Source: an uncultured Oscillibacter sp.
GTDB taxonomy: Bacteria > Bacillota > Clostridia > Oscillospirales > Oscillospiraceae
Reading direction: 5' to 3'
Assembly: GCA_946183715.1 (NCBI GenBank)
Contig: CAMHDB010000003.1
Location: 1 to 28,652, forward strand
Length of the DNA stretch: 28,652 nt
Below, piece after piece: positions 8,987-15,077 of the stretch (its first letter is position 1; every line of letters starts with the position of its first letter). The translations under genes and the position numbers were made by a program. Under the pieces are notes generated by a model. It worked only from the letters and a program-made list of their open reading frames with translations. It did not search any database and was not told the DNA's origin.

Positions 8987-10432
8987 ATGAGAGAATTGCT
9001 AATCCGGGGCGGACGGCCTCTGTCGGGGGAAGTGCGCGTACAGGGCGCGAAAAACAGCGTCCTGCCGATTCTTGCGGCGGCCCCGCTGGCCAACGGCGTC
9101 GTGACACTCACGCGCTGTCCGCGCCTGCGGGATGTCGAAACGTCCATACAAATACTCCGGGAATTGGGCTGTTCCGCCGCGTGGGACGGCGATTCGCTCA
9201 CCGTCGACACGTCCGGTTTCCGGGACTGTACGATTCCCGACGCGCTCATGAGGGAAATGCGCTCGTCCGTGATATTCTTGGGGGCGATTCTGGCGCGTTG
9301 CGGGCGGGCCTCCTGCGGAATGCCCGGGGGCTGTGAACTCGGCCCCCGCCCGATTGATTTACACCTGTCGGGCCTGCGCGCGATGGGGGCCGATATCCGG
9401 GAGCGCGGCGGAATCCTGTGCTGTGAAGGCTGTCGGCTGTGCGGGGAGAGTATCGTACTGCCCACGCCGTCCGTCGGGGCCACGGAGAATCTCATGCTGG
9501 CGGCCTGCGGCGGCGACGGCGTGACTGTCATACGCAACGCCGCCCGCGAGCCCGAAATCGTGGACTTGGCCGGGTTCCTCAACGCCTGCGGCGGCGACGT
9601 GCGCGGCGCGGGGAGCGGTACGGTCAGCGTCGCGGGGCGGCGCGACATGCACGGCTGTACCTACCCCGTCATGCCCGACCGCATTGTGGCGGCTACTTAT
9701 CTTTGCGCGGCGGCCTCGGCGGGCGGCGAAATCTTCCTCCGGGGCGCGGAGAAACGCCACCTCGACGCGGTGCTGTCCGTACTCCGCGAGAGCGGCTGTC
9801 AGGCCGCACACGACGCCGACGGGCTTCGCTTCCGTGCGGCGGCGCGCCTGAAACCTGTCGGCCCGGTACGAACCGCGCCCTACCCGGGCTTCCCCACCGA
9901 CGCGCAGTCCGTACTCATGGCGGCGCTTCTCCGCGCGGAGGGCACGACCGTCTTTGAGGAAAATTTGTTCGAGAACCGCTACCGGCACGTCCCGGAACTC
10001 CGCCGCATGGGCGCGGACATCCGGGTATTCGGGCGCGTGGCGGTGGTCAATGGCCCGGCGTCCTTACACGGGGCGGCGGTGGAGTGTACGGACTTGCGCG
10101 GCGGCGCGGCGCTGTGCGTGGCGGCGCTGTCGGCGGACGGCGAGACCCGCGTCGGGAATCTCCGGCACTTGGAGCGGGGCTACGAGGATATCGCGCGCGA
10201 CCTGTCCGCGCTTGGCGGGGACGCGCATTGTACAGGAGAAGCACTATGGCAGACGGCAAGAGCAGTCGGAGAGGCAACCGAGACAGCAGGCGTCGGCGCG
10301 AACGACGCCCCCGCCGCGCCGAGATTTGGCGCGAACCCCGGCCCGTCCGGGAACGCCCCCGGCGTACCAGACGGCGGCGCAGACGCGTACACCCCGAGCG
10401 GGGCTACCTGTCCCGGGCGGTGTCCTCGCTGA
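8987..10432 (+). CDS. murA: UDP-N-acetylglucosamine 1-carboxyvinyltransferase MurA, with extended C-terminus over ftsQ
   Basis: 481 aa. MurA transfers enolpyruvate from PEP to UDP-GlcNAc, the first committed step of peptidoglycan synthesis. The VQGAKNSVLP substrate loop, the catalytic Cys (C116, in PGGCELGPRP, the fosfomycin target) and the PTDAQ motif are present. The usual MurA ends just after the RGYEDI...LSALG helix, here near base 10215. This frame continues about 70 codons with an Ala/Gly/Pro-rich tail, 187 bases of which overlap ftsQ in another frame. The tail resembles no known domain and may be read-through after loss of the ordinary stop. The ATG at 8987 follows GGAGGG; an in-frame GTG at 8972 is less likely. 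Confidence 0.9.
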   Translation: MRELLIRGGRPLSGEVRVQGAKNSVLPILAAAPLANGVVTLTRCPRLRDVETSIQILRELGCSAAWDGDSLTVDTSGFRDCTIPDALMREMRSSVIFLGAILARCGRASCGMPGGCELGPRPIDLHLSGLRAMGADIRERGGILCCEGCRLCGESIVLPTPSVGATENLMLAACGGDGVTVIRNAAREPEIVDLAGFLNACGGDVRGAGSGTVSVAGRRDMHGCTYPVMPDRIVAATYLCAAASAGGEIFLRGAEKRHLDAVLSVLRESGCQAAHDADGLRFRAAARLKPVGPVRTAPYPGFPTDAQSVLMAALLRAEGTTVFEENLFENRYRHVPELRRMGADIRVFGRVAVVNGPASLHGAAVECTDLRGGAALCVAALSADGETRVGNLRHLERGYEDIARDLSALGGDAHCTGEALWQTARAVGEATETAGVGANDAPAAPRFGANPGPSGNAPGVPDGGADAYTPSGATCPGRCPR

Positions 10433-11124
10433 TTGTCGTCGTCACGGTTTTCGCGGCGCTGATTATGTTCTTCCGCGTCAAAATCGTGAACATCACGGGC
10501 GCGCACCGCTACAGCGACGCCGAAATCCTGTCCGTGGCGGGCATTTCCGACGGGCAGAATATGTTCCTTATGAACAAGTACCGCATGGCCGACAAGCTCA
10601 TCCGCGAGCTGACCTATCTGGAGGACGTGCAAATCAGCCGGGATTTGCCCGACACGCTCATCATCGACCTCAAAGAGTGCGTGATTCCACTGGCCGTCGC
10701 GCAGGACGCCGCCTGCTGGCTCGTCAGCCCAAGCGGGAAAATCGTCGACCGCCTCGACATCTCCGCCGCCGACCAGTACGCGCAGATTACGGGCTGCCCC
10801 ATTCTCTCCCCGTCCGTCGGGACGCAGATTGCCCTACCAAGCGACTACCTCCCGCAGCAGCGCAGTCTCGTACAGCTCCTCACCGCGCTGGACACCGCGC
10901 AAATGCTCGACGACGTGGACGGCATCCGCCTCGACAAGCACGACTGCATCCTCGTCGACTACGGCGGGCGCTTCACCGTCAAATTCCCCCTCGACGCCAA
11001 CTACCGCTTCAAACTCCACGCGCTGGAGGTCTACATCAACGGGGAGAAAATACAGGACAACATGACCGGGACATTCGACCTGACCCGCGACGACCGGAAC
11101 TATTTCCAGCAGAACGTCCGCTAA
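10246..11124 (+). CDS. ftsQ: Cell division protein FtsQ/DivIB (POTRA domain)
   Basis: 292 aa bitopic protein. The first 50 residues are extremely Arg-rich and cytoplasmic, followed by one membrane segment (about 56-77), a POTRA domain (about 78-150, FRVKIVNITGAHRYSDAEIL) and an extracellular beta domain. FtsQ/DivIB recruits and holds FtsL and DivIC at the septum. The ATG at 10246 follows AGGAG and lies inside the murA tail. The poly-Arg N-terminus is encoded by the same bases as the murA Ala/Gly/Pro tail, so one of the two frames has probably been shaped by the other. It is the last gene before the ftsZ promoter; no ftsA lies between. Confidence 0.88.
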   Translation: MADGKSSRRGNRDSRRRRERRPRRAEIWREPRPVRERPRRTRRRRRRVHPERGYLSRAVSSLIVVVTVFAALIMFFRVKIVNITGAHRYSDAEILSVAGISDGQNMFLMNKYRMADKLIRELTYLEDVQISRDLPDTLIIDLKECVIPLAVAQDAACWLVSPSGKIVDRLDISAADQYAQITGCPILSPSVGTQIALPSDYLPQQRSLVQLLTALDTAQMLDDVDGIRLDKHDCILVDYGGRFTVKFPLDANYRFKLHALEVYINGEKIQDNMTGTFDLTRDDRNYFQQNVR

Positions 11125-11182
11125 TCTTCCGGGATTTGTCAGGGGCTTTGTAAAAAAATCGTTAAATTTTGAGAATGGGGAC

Positions 11183-11211
11183 TTGACCGGACAGGAAAAG
11201 TGTCATACAAT
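11183..11211 (+). promoter_or_regulatory. Sigma-A promoter of ftsZ
   Basis: TTGACC (11183-11188) is separated by 17 bases from TACAAT (11206-11211), close to consensus. The predicted start of transcription near 11218 gives a 60-base leader to the ftsZ ATG. This gives ftsZ expression independent of the upstream dcw operon. Confidence 0.75.
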
Positions 11212-11278
11212 AGAGCGGACGCGAATCAGAAACAGCGGCGGACGCGTTCGCCGATACGAAAGGCAGGAGGCAGTAAAC

Positions 11279-12496
11279 ATGGCATTTGGATTAGACACGG
11301 GACCCGAGAGCGTCGTCAACATCAGGGTCATTGGAGTCGGCGGAGCTGGCAGTAACGTCGTCAACCGCATGGTCAATTCCGGAATCAAGGGCATTGACTT
11401 CGTGGCGGTCAATACGGATAAGCAGGCCCTCAACATCTCCAGCGCGACCTCAAAAATCCAGATTGGCGAGAAACTCACGCACGGACAGGGCGCCGGTTCC
11501 AATCCGGAAGTCGGACGCAAGTCCGCCGAGGAAAGCCGGAATCAGCTCTCCAAGGCGCTGGAAGACACCGATATGGTATTCATCACCGCCGGCATGGGCG
11601 GCGGTACCGGCACGGGCGCGGCCCCGGTCGTCGCCGAGATTGCCAAGGAAATGGATATCCTGACCGTCGCCGTGGTCACGAAACCCTTCGGCTTCGAGGG
11701 CAAGCAGAGAATGCGCTGTGCCGAGGCGGGTATCGCCGAACTCGAAAGCAAAGTCGACTCCCTCGTGATTATCCCCAACGACAGGCTCAAATTCGCCACC
11801 GACCAGAAAATCACCTTCGTCAACGCCTTTGAAATCGCCGACGACGTGCTCAAACAGGCCGTACAGTCCATCTCCGACCTCATCCGCGACACCGGATTCA
11901 TCAATCTGGACTTCGCCGACGTGACCGCCGTCATGAAAGACGCCGGAATGGCCCATATGGGCGTCGGACGCGCCGCCGGGAAGAGCAAGGCCGAGGAGGC
12001 CGCCCGTATGGCGATTTCCAGCCCGCTCCTTGAGACCTCTATTGAGGGCGCGCGCGGCATTCTGATTAACATCACAGGCTCCCCCGACATCGGACTGGAG
12101 GAAGTCGACCAAGCGGCCAGTCTGGTACAGCAGGCCGTACATCCCGACGCGCTGACGATTTTCGGCGCGACCTTCGACGAGAGTATGGACGACGAACTCC
12201 GCGTAACCGTGATTGCCACGGGCTTCGACAAGGCCAAGTCGAGTGTCGACACCCCCGCCGCCCCTCCGGTTCGGCAGAGTATCCCCGTGTACACGCCGCC
12301 GGAGGCCGTCCCGGTGTCGCAACCCGTCGCGCCGCCCCCCGTACAGCCGGAACCCGTTCCGGTACCCCAGCCGGAGCCTGCTCCCGCGCCGCCGCAACCG
12401 GACGCGGCTCCCGCTGACCCCGCCGCGCAGAAACCCGCCAATAACGACGACGACTACTGGGGCTCCCTGTTCAACATCTTCAAGGACAGACAGTGA
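11279..12496 (+). CDS. ftsZ: Cell division GTPase FtsZ
   Basis: 405 aa tubulin homologue that forms the Z-ring. The nucleotide-binding loop GGGTGTG is at 107-113 and the T7 loop N209-L-D-F-A-D214 supplies the GTPase catalytic acids. The folded core ends near 318. A Pro/Val/Gln/Glu-rich linker of about 70 residues follows (about 322-388), then a C-terminal peptide DDDYWGSLFNIFKDRQ. The usual C-terminal peptide contains an IPxFLR-like core; this one keeps an aromatic/hydrophobic pattern but differs in sequence. The ATG at 11279 follows AGGAGG; the frame is open further upstream through the promoter, which is not coding. Confidence 0.97.
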   Translation: MAFGLDTGPESVVNIRVIGVGGAGSNVVNRMVNSGIKGIDFVAVNTDKQALNISSATSKIQIGEKLTHGQGAGSNPEVGRKSAEESRNQLSKALEDTDMVFITAGMGGGTGTGAAPVVAEIAKEMDILTVAVVTKPFGFEGKQRMRCAEAGIAELESKVDSLVIIPNDRLKFATDQKITFVNAFEIADDVLKQAVQSISDLIRDTGFINLDFADVTAVMKDAGMAHMGVGRAAGKSKAEEAARMAISSPLLETSIEGARGILINITGSPDIGLEEVDQAASLVQQAVHPDALTIFGATFDESMDDELRVTVIATGFDKAKSSVDTPAAPPVRQSIPVYTPPEAVPVSQPVAPPPVQPEPVPVPQPEPAPAPPQPDAAPADPAAQKPANNDDDYWGSLFNIFKDRQ

Positions 12497-12502
12497 AATT
12501 TC

Positions 12503-12533
12503 TCCCTCACGGGCTTTCCCGTGGGGGATTTTT
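12503..12533 (+). terminator. Terminator of ftsZ
   Basis: An 11-bp stem (12503-12513 with 12518-12528, one G-U wobble) and a 4-base loop are followed by TTTTT, 7 bases after the ftsZ stop. It is a classic intrinsic terminator closing the dcw cluster. Confidence 0.9.
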
Positions 12534-12547
12534 GCGCCGTGCGCAAC

Positions 12548-12576
12548 AAAAAAACTCCCCCGTATCAATGGGAGAG
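12548..12576 (-). terminator. Terminator of the 69-aa antitoxin-like gene
   Basis: Read on the minus strand, CTCTCCC (12576-12570) pairs with GGGGGAG (12561-12555) around an 8-base loop and is followed by seven T. It lies 22 bases after the stop of the minus-strand gene. Confidence 0.75.
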
Positions 12577-12598
12577 GATGATTTGTCGATTAACAGTC

Positions 12599-12808
12599 TC
12601 ATTGCTTGTTCCGCCGTTCCGCCTGAGTTTCCTCCAGCGTCAGGCCGCTGTCCGGGACGCTTCCATAGAGCTTGTCAATAATTGCGGCTATTTCCGGATT
12701 GGGCGGCCCCTTGGGACGCTCAATCGGCGTCAGAATAATCCGCTGGTTCTTCTCAAACTTGTGGTCGGTCTCGATGAAAGAGCCGTTGTATACGCCAATA
12801 ATCGCCAT
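12599..12808 (-). CDS. Small antitoxin-like protein
   Basis: 69 aa. The N-terminus (MAIIGVYNGSFIETD...NQRIILTPIE) resembles the short beta-rich fold at the start of many small type II antitoxins (DUF2281-like and AF2212-like groups). The C-terminus LYGSVPDSGLTLEETQAER resembles the toxin-binding tail with a SLEEIRAER pattern found in partners of PIN-domain toxins. This is pattern recognition from memory, not a search. The gene has a strong RBS (AGGAGGT), a consensus promoter and its own terminator. No toxin gene is adjacent: the ftsZ 3' end lies downstream and a glycine-zipper peptide upstream. It is therefore an orphan or acts on a distant partner. Confidence 0.65.
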   Translation of the reverse strand: MAIIGVYNGSFIETDHKFEKNQRIILTPIERPKGPPNPEIAAIIDKLYGSVPDSGLTLEETQAERRNKQ

Positions 12809-12850
12809 ACGCTACCTCCTGACTTGCACACTGTGAAATCTTACGCGCCC

Positions 12851-12879
12851 ATTATAGCCGCAAAGCCCCCCAACGTCAA
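12851..12879 (-). promoter_or_regulatory. Sigma-A promoter of the 69-aa antitoxin-like gene
   Basis: On the minus strand TTGACG (12879-12874) is separated by 17 bases from a perfect TATAAT (12856-12851). It lies 43 bases upstream of the start codon and is one of the best promoter matches in the window. Confidence 0.8.
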
Positions 12880-12881
12880 GG

Positions 12882-12919
12882 GGCGCGAATCTCAACCAGA
12901 ACCGGGTAAGATTCGCGCC
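12882..12919. repeat. Perfect 11-bp inverted repeat next to the antitoxin-like promoter
   Basis: GGCGCGAATCT (12882-12892) and AGATTCGCGCC (12909-12919) are perfectly complementary with a 16-base spacer. The near arm is 3 bases upstream of the -35 box at 12874-12879. No T-run follows on either strand, so a protein-binding operator or activator site is more likely than a terminator. Confidence 0.6.
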
Positions 12920-12984
12920 GTATGTTCGTTTATTATGGATGTTATCCAGTGATTAGCGGGATATCGCCAGATGTTTTTACGGCG

Positions 12985-13170
12985 CTATTTTCCAGTAAAT
13001 CCACCGACTACGGCTCCAGCCGCAGTTCCTACAGCGCCTCCCACCACGCTTCCTACAGCTTCTCCTAAAGGCCCTGCGACAGCTTTTCCAATTTTGCCGC
13101 CTACCTTTGCGCCTGTCCTTGCTCCTTTAATTGCACCCTTCACAGAGCCGCTTACACTTTTTTTAGCCAT
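12985..13170 (-). CDS. Small cationic glycine-zipper peptide
   Basis: 61 aa: a Lys/Arg-rich N-terminal third is followed by an Ala/Gly/Val-rich segment with repeated GxxxG spacing (KVGGKIGKAVAG, GSVVGGAVGTAAGAVVGG), ending in FTGK. Such sequences insert in membranes; known examples include bacteriocin-like peptides and glycine-zipper surface proteins. No leader peptide, processing or immunity gene is seen, so no function is assigned. ATG at 13170 has AGAAGG 8 bases upstream; a TTG two codons earlier (13176) is less likely. Its base composition is more AT-rich at wobble positions than its neighbours (many codons ending in T or A), which would fit recent acquisition. Confidence 0.7.
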   Translation of the reverse strand: MAKKSVSGSVKGAIKGARTGAKVGGKIGKAVAGPLGEAVGSVVGGAVGTAAGAVVGGFTGK

Positions 13171-13303
13171 ATGCAATGCCTTCTTTCCAAATTTAAGATA
13201 GGTATTTGTCGGGCGTCACCTCTCTTTCCTATTCCGGCGTTCCTGTCCTGACAGGGCGGAACAGGGGGAACGGACGAAACCGTCCCCTAGTCGCCACTGT
13301 CAG

Positions 13304-13344
13304 AAACACAAAAGGCGGCGTTGAGCGCATAACTCAACACCGCC
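13304..13344 (-). terminator. Strong minus-strand terminator in the spoIVB upstream region
   Basis: On the minus strand GGCGGTGTTGAG (13344-13333) pairs with CTCAACGCCGCC (13325-13314) over 12 bp with one G-U wobble and a 7-base loop, followed by TTTTGTGTTT. The wobble is a C-A mismatch on the plus strand, so the element is oriented to stop minus-strand transcription. It lies about 134 bases before the 61-aa peptide gene and may end a non-coding RNA or act as its leader attenuator. Confidence 0.7.
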
Positions 13345-13401
13345 TCAAAAGTTCAAAGCGTCGCCAATAAGCCCAATTATCCCCAAACTTACCCCCCGAT
13401 A

Positions 13402-13429
13402 TTGCGGAGAAGTTAAAAAAGGGTATAAT
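13402..13429 (+). promoter_or_regulatory. Possible plus-strand promoter of a structured RNA
   Basis: A perfect TATAAT (13424-13429) is preceded by TTGCGG (13402-13407) at 16 bases. Transcription would begin near 13436 and run through several hairpins to the terminator at 13609-13639. The -35 box is imperfect. Confidence 0.45.
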
Positions 13430-13550
13430 AGGCCTACGGCGCGGACGTTCGTCCGCTGTGTCGAGTGGGTACTGCACTCCGCATAAGACCGCATCGTGTT
13501 GGAGCCACTTTGCGGTCTGCCGCTTATCGTCTCTTGTGTTCCCTATCGGT

Positions 13551-13579
13551 AGTATAACAGAAATTTCCCCCTCTTGCAA
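13551..13579 (-). promoter_or_regulatory. Minus-strand promoter of a structured RNA or peptide leader
   Basis: On the minus strand TTGCAA (13579-13574) is separated by 17 bases from TATACT (13556-13551). The transcript would start near 13544 and reach the terminator at 13344-13304, or the 61-aa peptide gene if that terminator is read through. Confidence 0.55.
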
Positions 13580-13608
13580 GCCCTTTTGAGAAAATTTTGC
13601 AAAATTTT

Positions 13609-13639
13609 CCCGCCGTATCAAAATCTCGGCGGGATTTTT
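13609..13639 (+). terminator. Intrinsic terminator upstream of spoIVB
   Basis: CCCGCCG (13609-13615) pairs perfectly with CGGCGGG (13627-13633) around an 11-base loop and is followed by ATTTTT. It would end plus-strand transcription from the 13402-13429 promoter and insulate spoIVB from it. Confidence 0.7.
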
Positions 13640-13803
13640 CACAAAATTCCAAAATTTCCCTTTTCGCGAAACGTCGGTGGAAGGAATGCCGGATTTTGTG
13701 ACGGTTGATTTCGGCGCGGCGGCACATGCTAAGCGCGCCACAGCTTCCGGCACGAATCCAGCGGAAACGGCGGAAAATGATGGTTTCCAAAGGGGTGATT
13801 CGC

Positions 13804-14778
13804 TTGTATGGAGCGTGGGCAAAGCGGATATGCGGCATGGCGGCGGCGCTGTTGCTATGCGTGGCGAGCGCCGGGGCCGTGGAGATGAACGGCGTCCGGA
13901 GCCTGATTCCCGTCGGGCATACGGTCGGAATCAAGCTCTTCTCCAAGGGCGTCATGGTGGTGAAGCTGATAGACGGCGGCACGCCCGCGCGGAACAGCGG
14001 CCTGCGTACCGGAGACGTGATTCTGCAATGTGGCGGGACGCCCGTCACGTCCGTGGAGCAGTTCCAGAGCCTGTTACAGGAAGAGGAGGCCGCCGATTTG
14101 CGCGTCAGCCGCAACGGCGGGGAAATGACCATCCGGGTTGAGCCGGAGCGCAACGAGGACGGCGTGTGCCAAATCGGAGCGTGGATTCGCGACAGTATGG
14201 CGGGAATCGGTACGCTGACGTGGTACGACCCGGAAAGCCGGAAATTCGGGGCGCTGGGCCACGGCGTGACCGACGTCGACACCGGACTGCTTATGCCGTT
14301 TCACGACGGTTCCGTACTGCCGTCGACGGTGAAGGCGGTCAAGAAGGGGGCGCGCGGCGAGGCCGGGGAATTGCGCGGCGAGTTCGACTTGACGCGCGAC
14401 CTCGGCCCGCTCTACGCGAATACCGACTGCGGGGTGTTCGGCACACTCGACGCGGCGGAAGTCACGGGGGAGCCCATGCCCCTCGGACAGCCGTCGGAGG
14501 GCCCCGCACAGATTCTGTCGAATGTCCGGGGCGACGAGGTTCGCCCGTATGACGTTGAGATTACGCGCCTCCTGCCCGACAGCCGCGACGGGCGCGATAT
14601 GGAGCTGTCCGTGACGGACGCGGAGCTGTTGTCGCGGACGGGCGGCATTGTGCAGGGCATGAGCGGGAGCCCGATTGTGCAGAATGGCAAATTCGTCGGC
14701 GCGGTGACGCACGTCCTGTTACAGGACCCCGCGAGGGGCTACGGGATTTCCATGGAGACCATGCTGGCGGCAATGTGA
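13804..14778 (+). CDS. spoIVB: SpoIVB peptidase (S55), sporulation signalling protease
   Basis: 324 aa with this start. In sporulating bacteria SpoIVB is secreted from the forespore and cleaves SpoIVFA to switch on pro-sigma-K processing. The order is signal/anchor segment (about 8-26), PDZ domain (about 45-120) and S55 protease domain. The protease shows GALGHGVTD with H153 and QGMSGSPI with the nucleophile S287, followed by the typical THVLLQDPARGYGI end. The start is uncertain. TTG at 13804 has an excellent SD (AAAGGGGTGAT, 8 bases upstream); ATGs at 13777 and 13780 add 8-9 residues but have poor SDs. spo0A follows, a pairing conserved in Bacillus and Clostridia. Confidence 0.93.
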   Translation: MYGAWAKRICGMAAALLLCVASAGAVEMNGVRSLIPVGHTVGIKLFSKGVMVVKLIDGGTPARNSGLRTGDVILQCGGTPVTSVEQFQSLLQEEEAADLRVSRNGGEMTIRVEPERNEDGVCQIGAWIRDSMAGIGTLTWYDPESRKFGALGHGVTDVDTGLLMPFHDGSVLPSTVKAVKKGARGEAGELRGEFDLTRDLGPLYANTDCGVFGTLDAAEVTGEPMPLGQPSEGPAQILSNVRGDEVRPYDVEITRLLPDSRDGRDMELSVTDAELLSRTGGIVQGMSGSPIVQNGKFVGAVTHVLLQDPARGYGISMETMLAAM

Positions 14779-14779
14779 T

Positions 14780-14813
14780 AAAATCCCTCCTCCGGCGACG
14801 GGGGAGGGATTTT
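14780..14813 (+). terminator. Terminator of spoIVB
   Basis: AAAATCCCTCC (14780-14790) pairs with GGAGGGATTTT (14803-14813), an 11-bp stem with further GC pairs inside the loop, ending in a T-run. It starts one base after the stop codon. Confidence 0.88.
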
Positions 14814-14828
14814 CGTCGGTGCCAAAAT

Positions 14829-14865
14829 TGACGAAAATGTGCCAAAACTGCCAAAGATTGTCGAA
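14829..14865 (+). promoter_or_regulatory. Two 0A boxes upstream of spo0A
   Basis: TGACGAA (14829-14835) and TGTCGAA (14859-14865) both match the TGNCGAA consensus bound by phosphorylated Spo0A. They lie 30 bases apart in the AT-rich spoIVB-spo0A gap, about 215-245 bases before the spo0A start. Autoregulation of spo0A through such boxes is established in Bacillus; here it is inferred from the motifs. Confidence 0.6.
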
Positions 14866-14941
14866 TTATGCAAAAAAGTTGCGGATTTTTTGTTTTTACA
14901 TCGATTTATCGGGAAACAAAGCCTAATAAGTCAGAATTTTC

Positions 14942-14971
14942 TTGAAAAATTTTCGGATTTTCTCTTGTAAT
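14942..14971 (+). promoter_or_regulatory. Possible spo0A promoter
   Basis: TTGAAA (14942-14947) and TGTAAT (14966-14971) are 18 bases apart in the AT-rich leader of spo0A. TTGTAA (14965-14970) with TATTTT 17 bases later is an alternative. I could not find a convincing sigma-H promoter, which controls spo0A in Bacillus. Confidence 0.3.
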
Positions 14972-15077
14972 CTTTGCCACTTTATGGTATTTTATGGATA
15001 AAGGTTAAGGATGAACGATTCCTGTCAGGCCGGAAACATATTTTCGGGGATTCTGTATTTACGGGGAGGAAATTAAG

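Larger units (their letters stand above)
13436..13639. ncRNA. Candidate structured RNA, strand uncertain, unidentified
   Basis: There is no convincing gene in 13171-13803, yet 13441-13527 folds into consecutive stems. GCGGAC/GTCCGC (13441-13446 with 13451-13456, tetraloop), GAGTG/CACTC (13463-13467 with 13475-13479) and AGACCGCA/TGCGGTCT (13486-13493 with 13511-13518) are all perfect. A plus-strand promoter (13402-13429) and terminator (13609-13639) bracket it. A better minus-strand promoter (13551-13579) and the terminator at 13304-13344 bracket it in the other direction, giving about 240 nt. It does not match what I know of 6S RNA, SRP RNA, tmRNA or T-box leaders. The minus-strand open frame 13334-13822 runs through the terminator stem and is not believed. 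Confidence 0.45.

Noticed and set aside
13463..13520. T-box leader, because of a GTGGGTACTGC stretch near hairpins
   Set aside because: The conserved T-box core is not matched, there is no stem I, and the downstream gene is a sporulation protease rather than an amino-acid gene.
13334..13822. 162-codon minus-strand frame upstream of spoIVB
   Set aside because: It runs through the 12-bp terminator stem and the hairpin cluster, has no good RBS, and its composition follows the non-coding bases.
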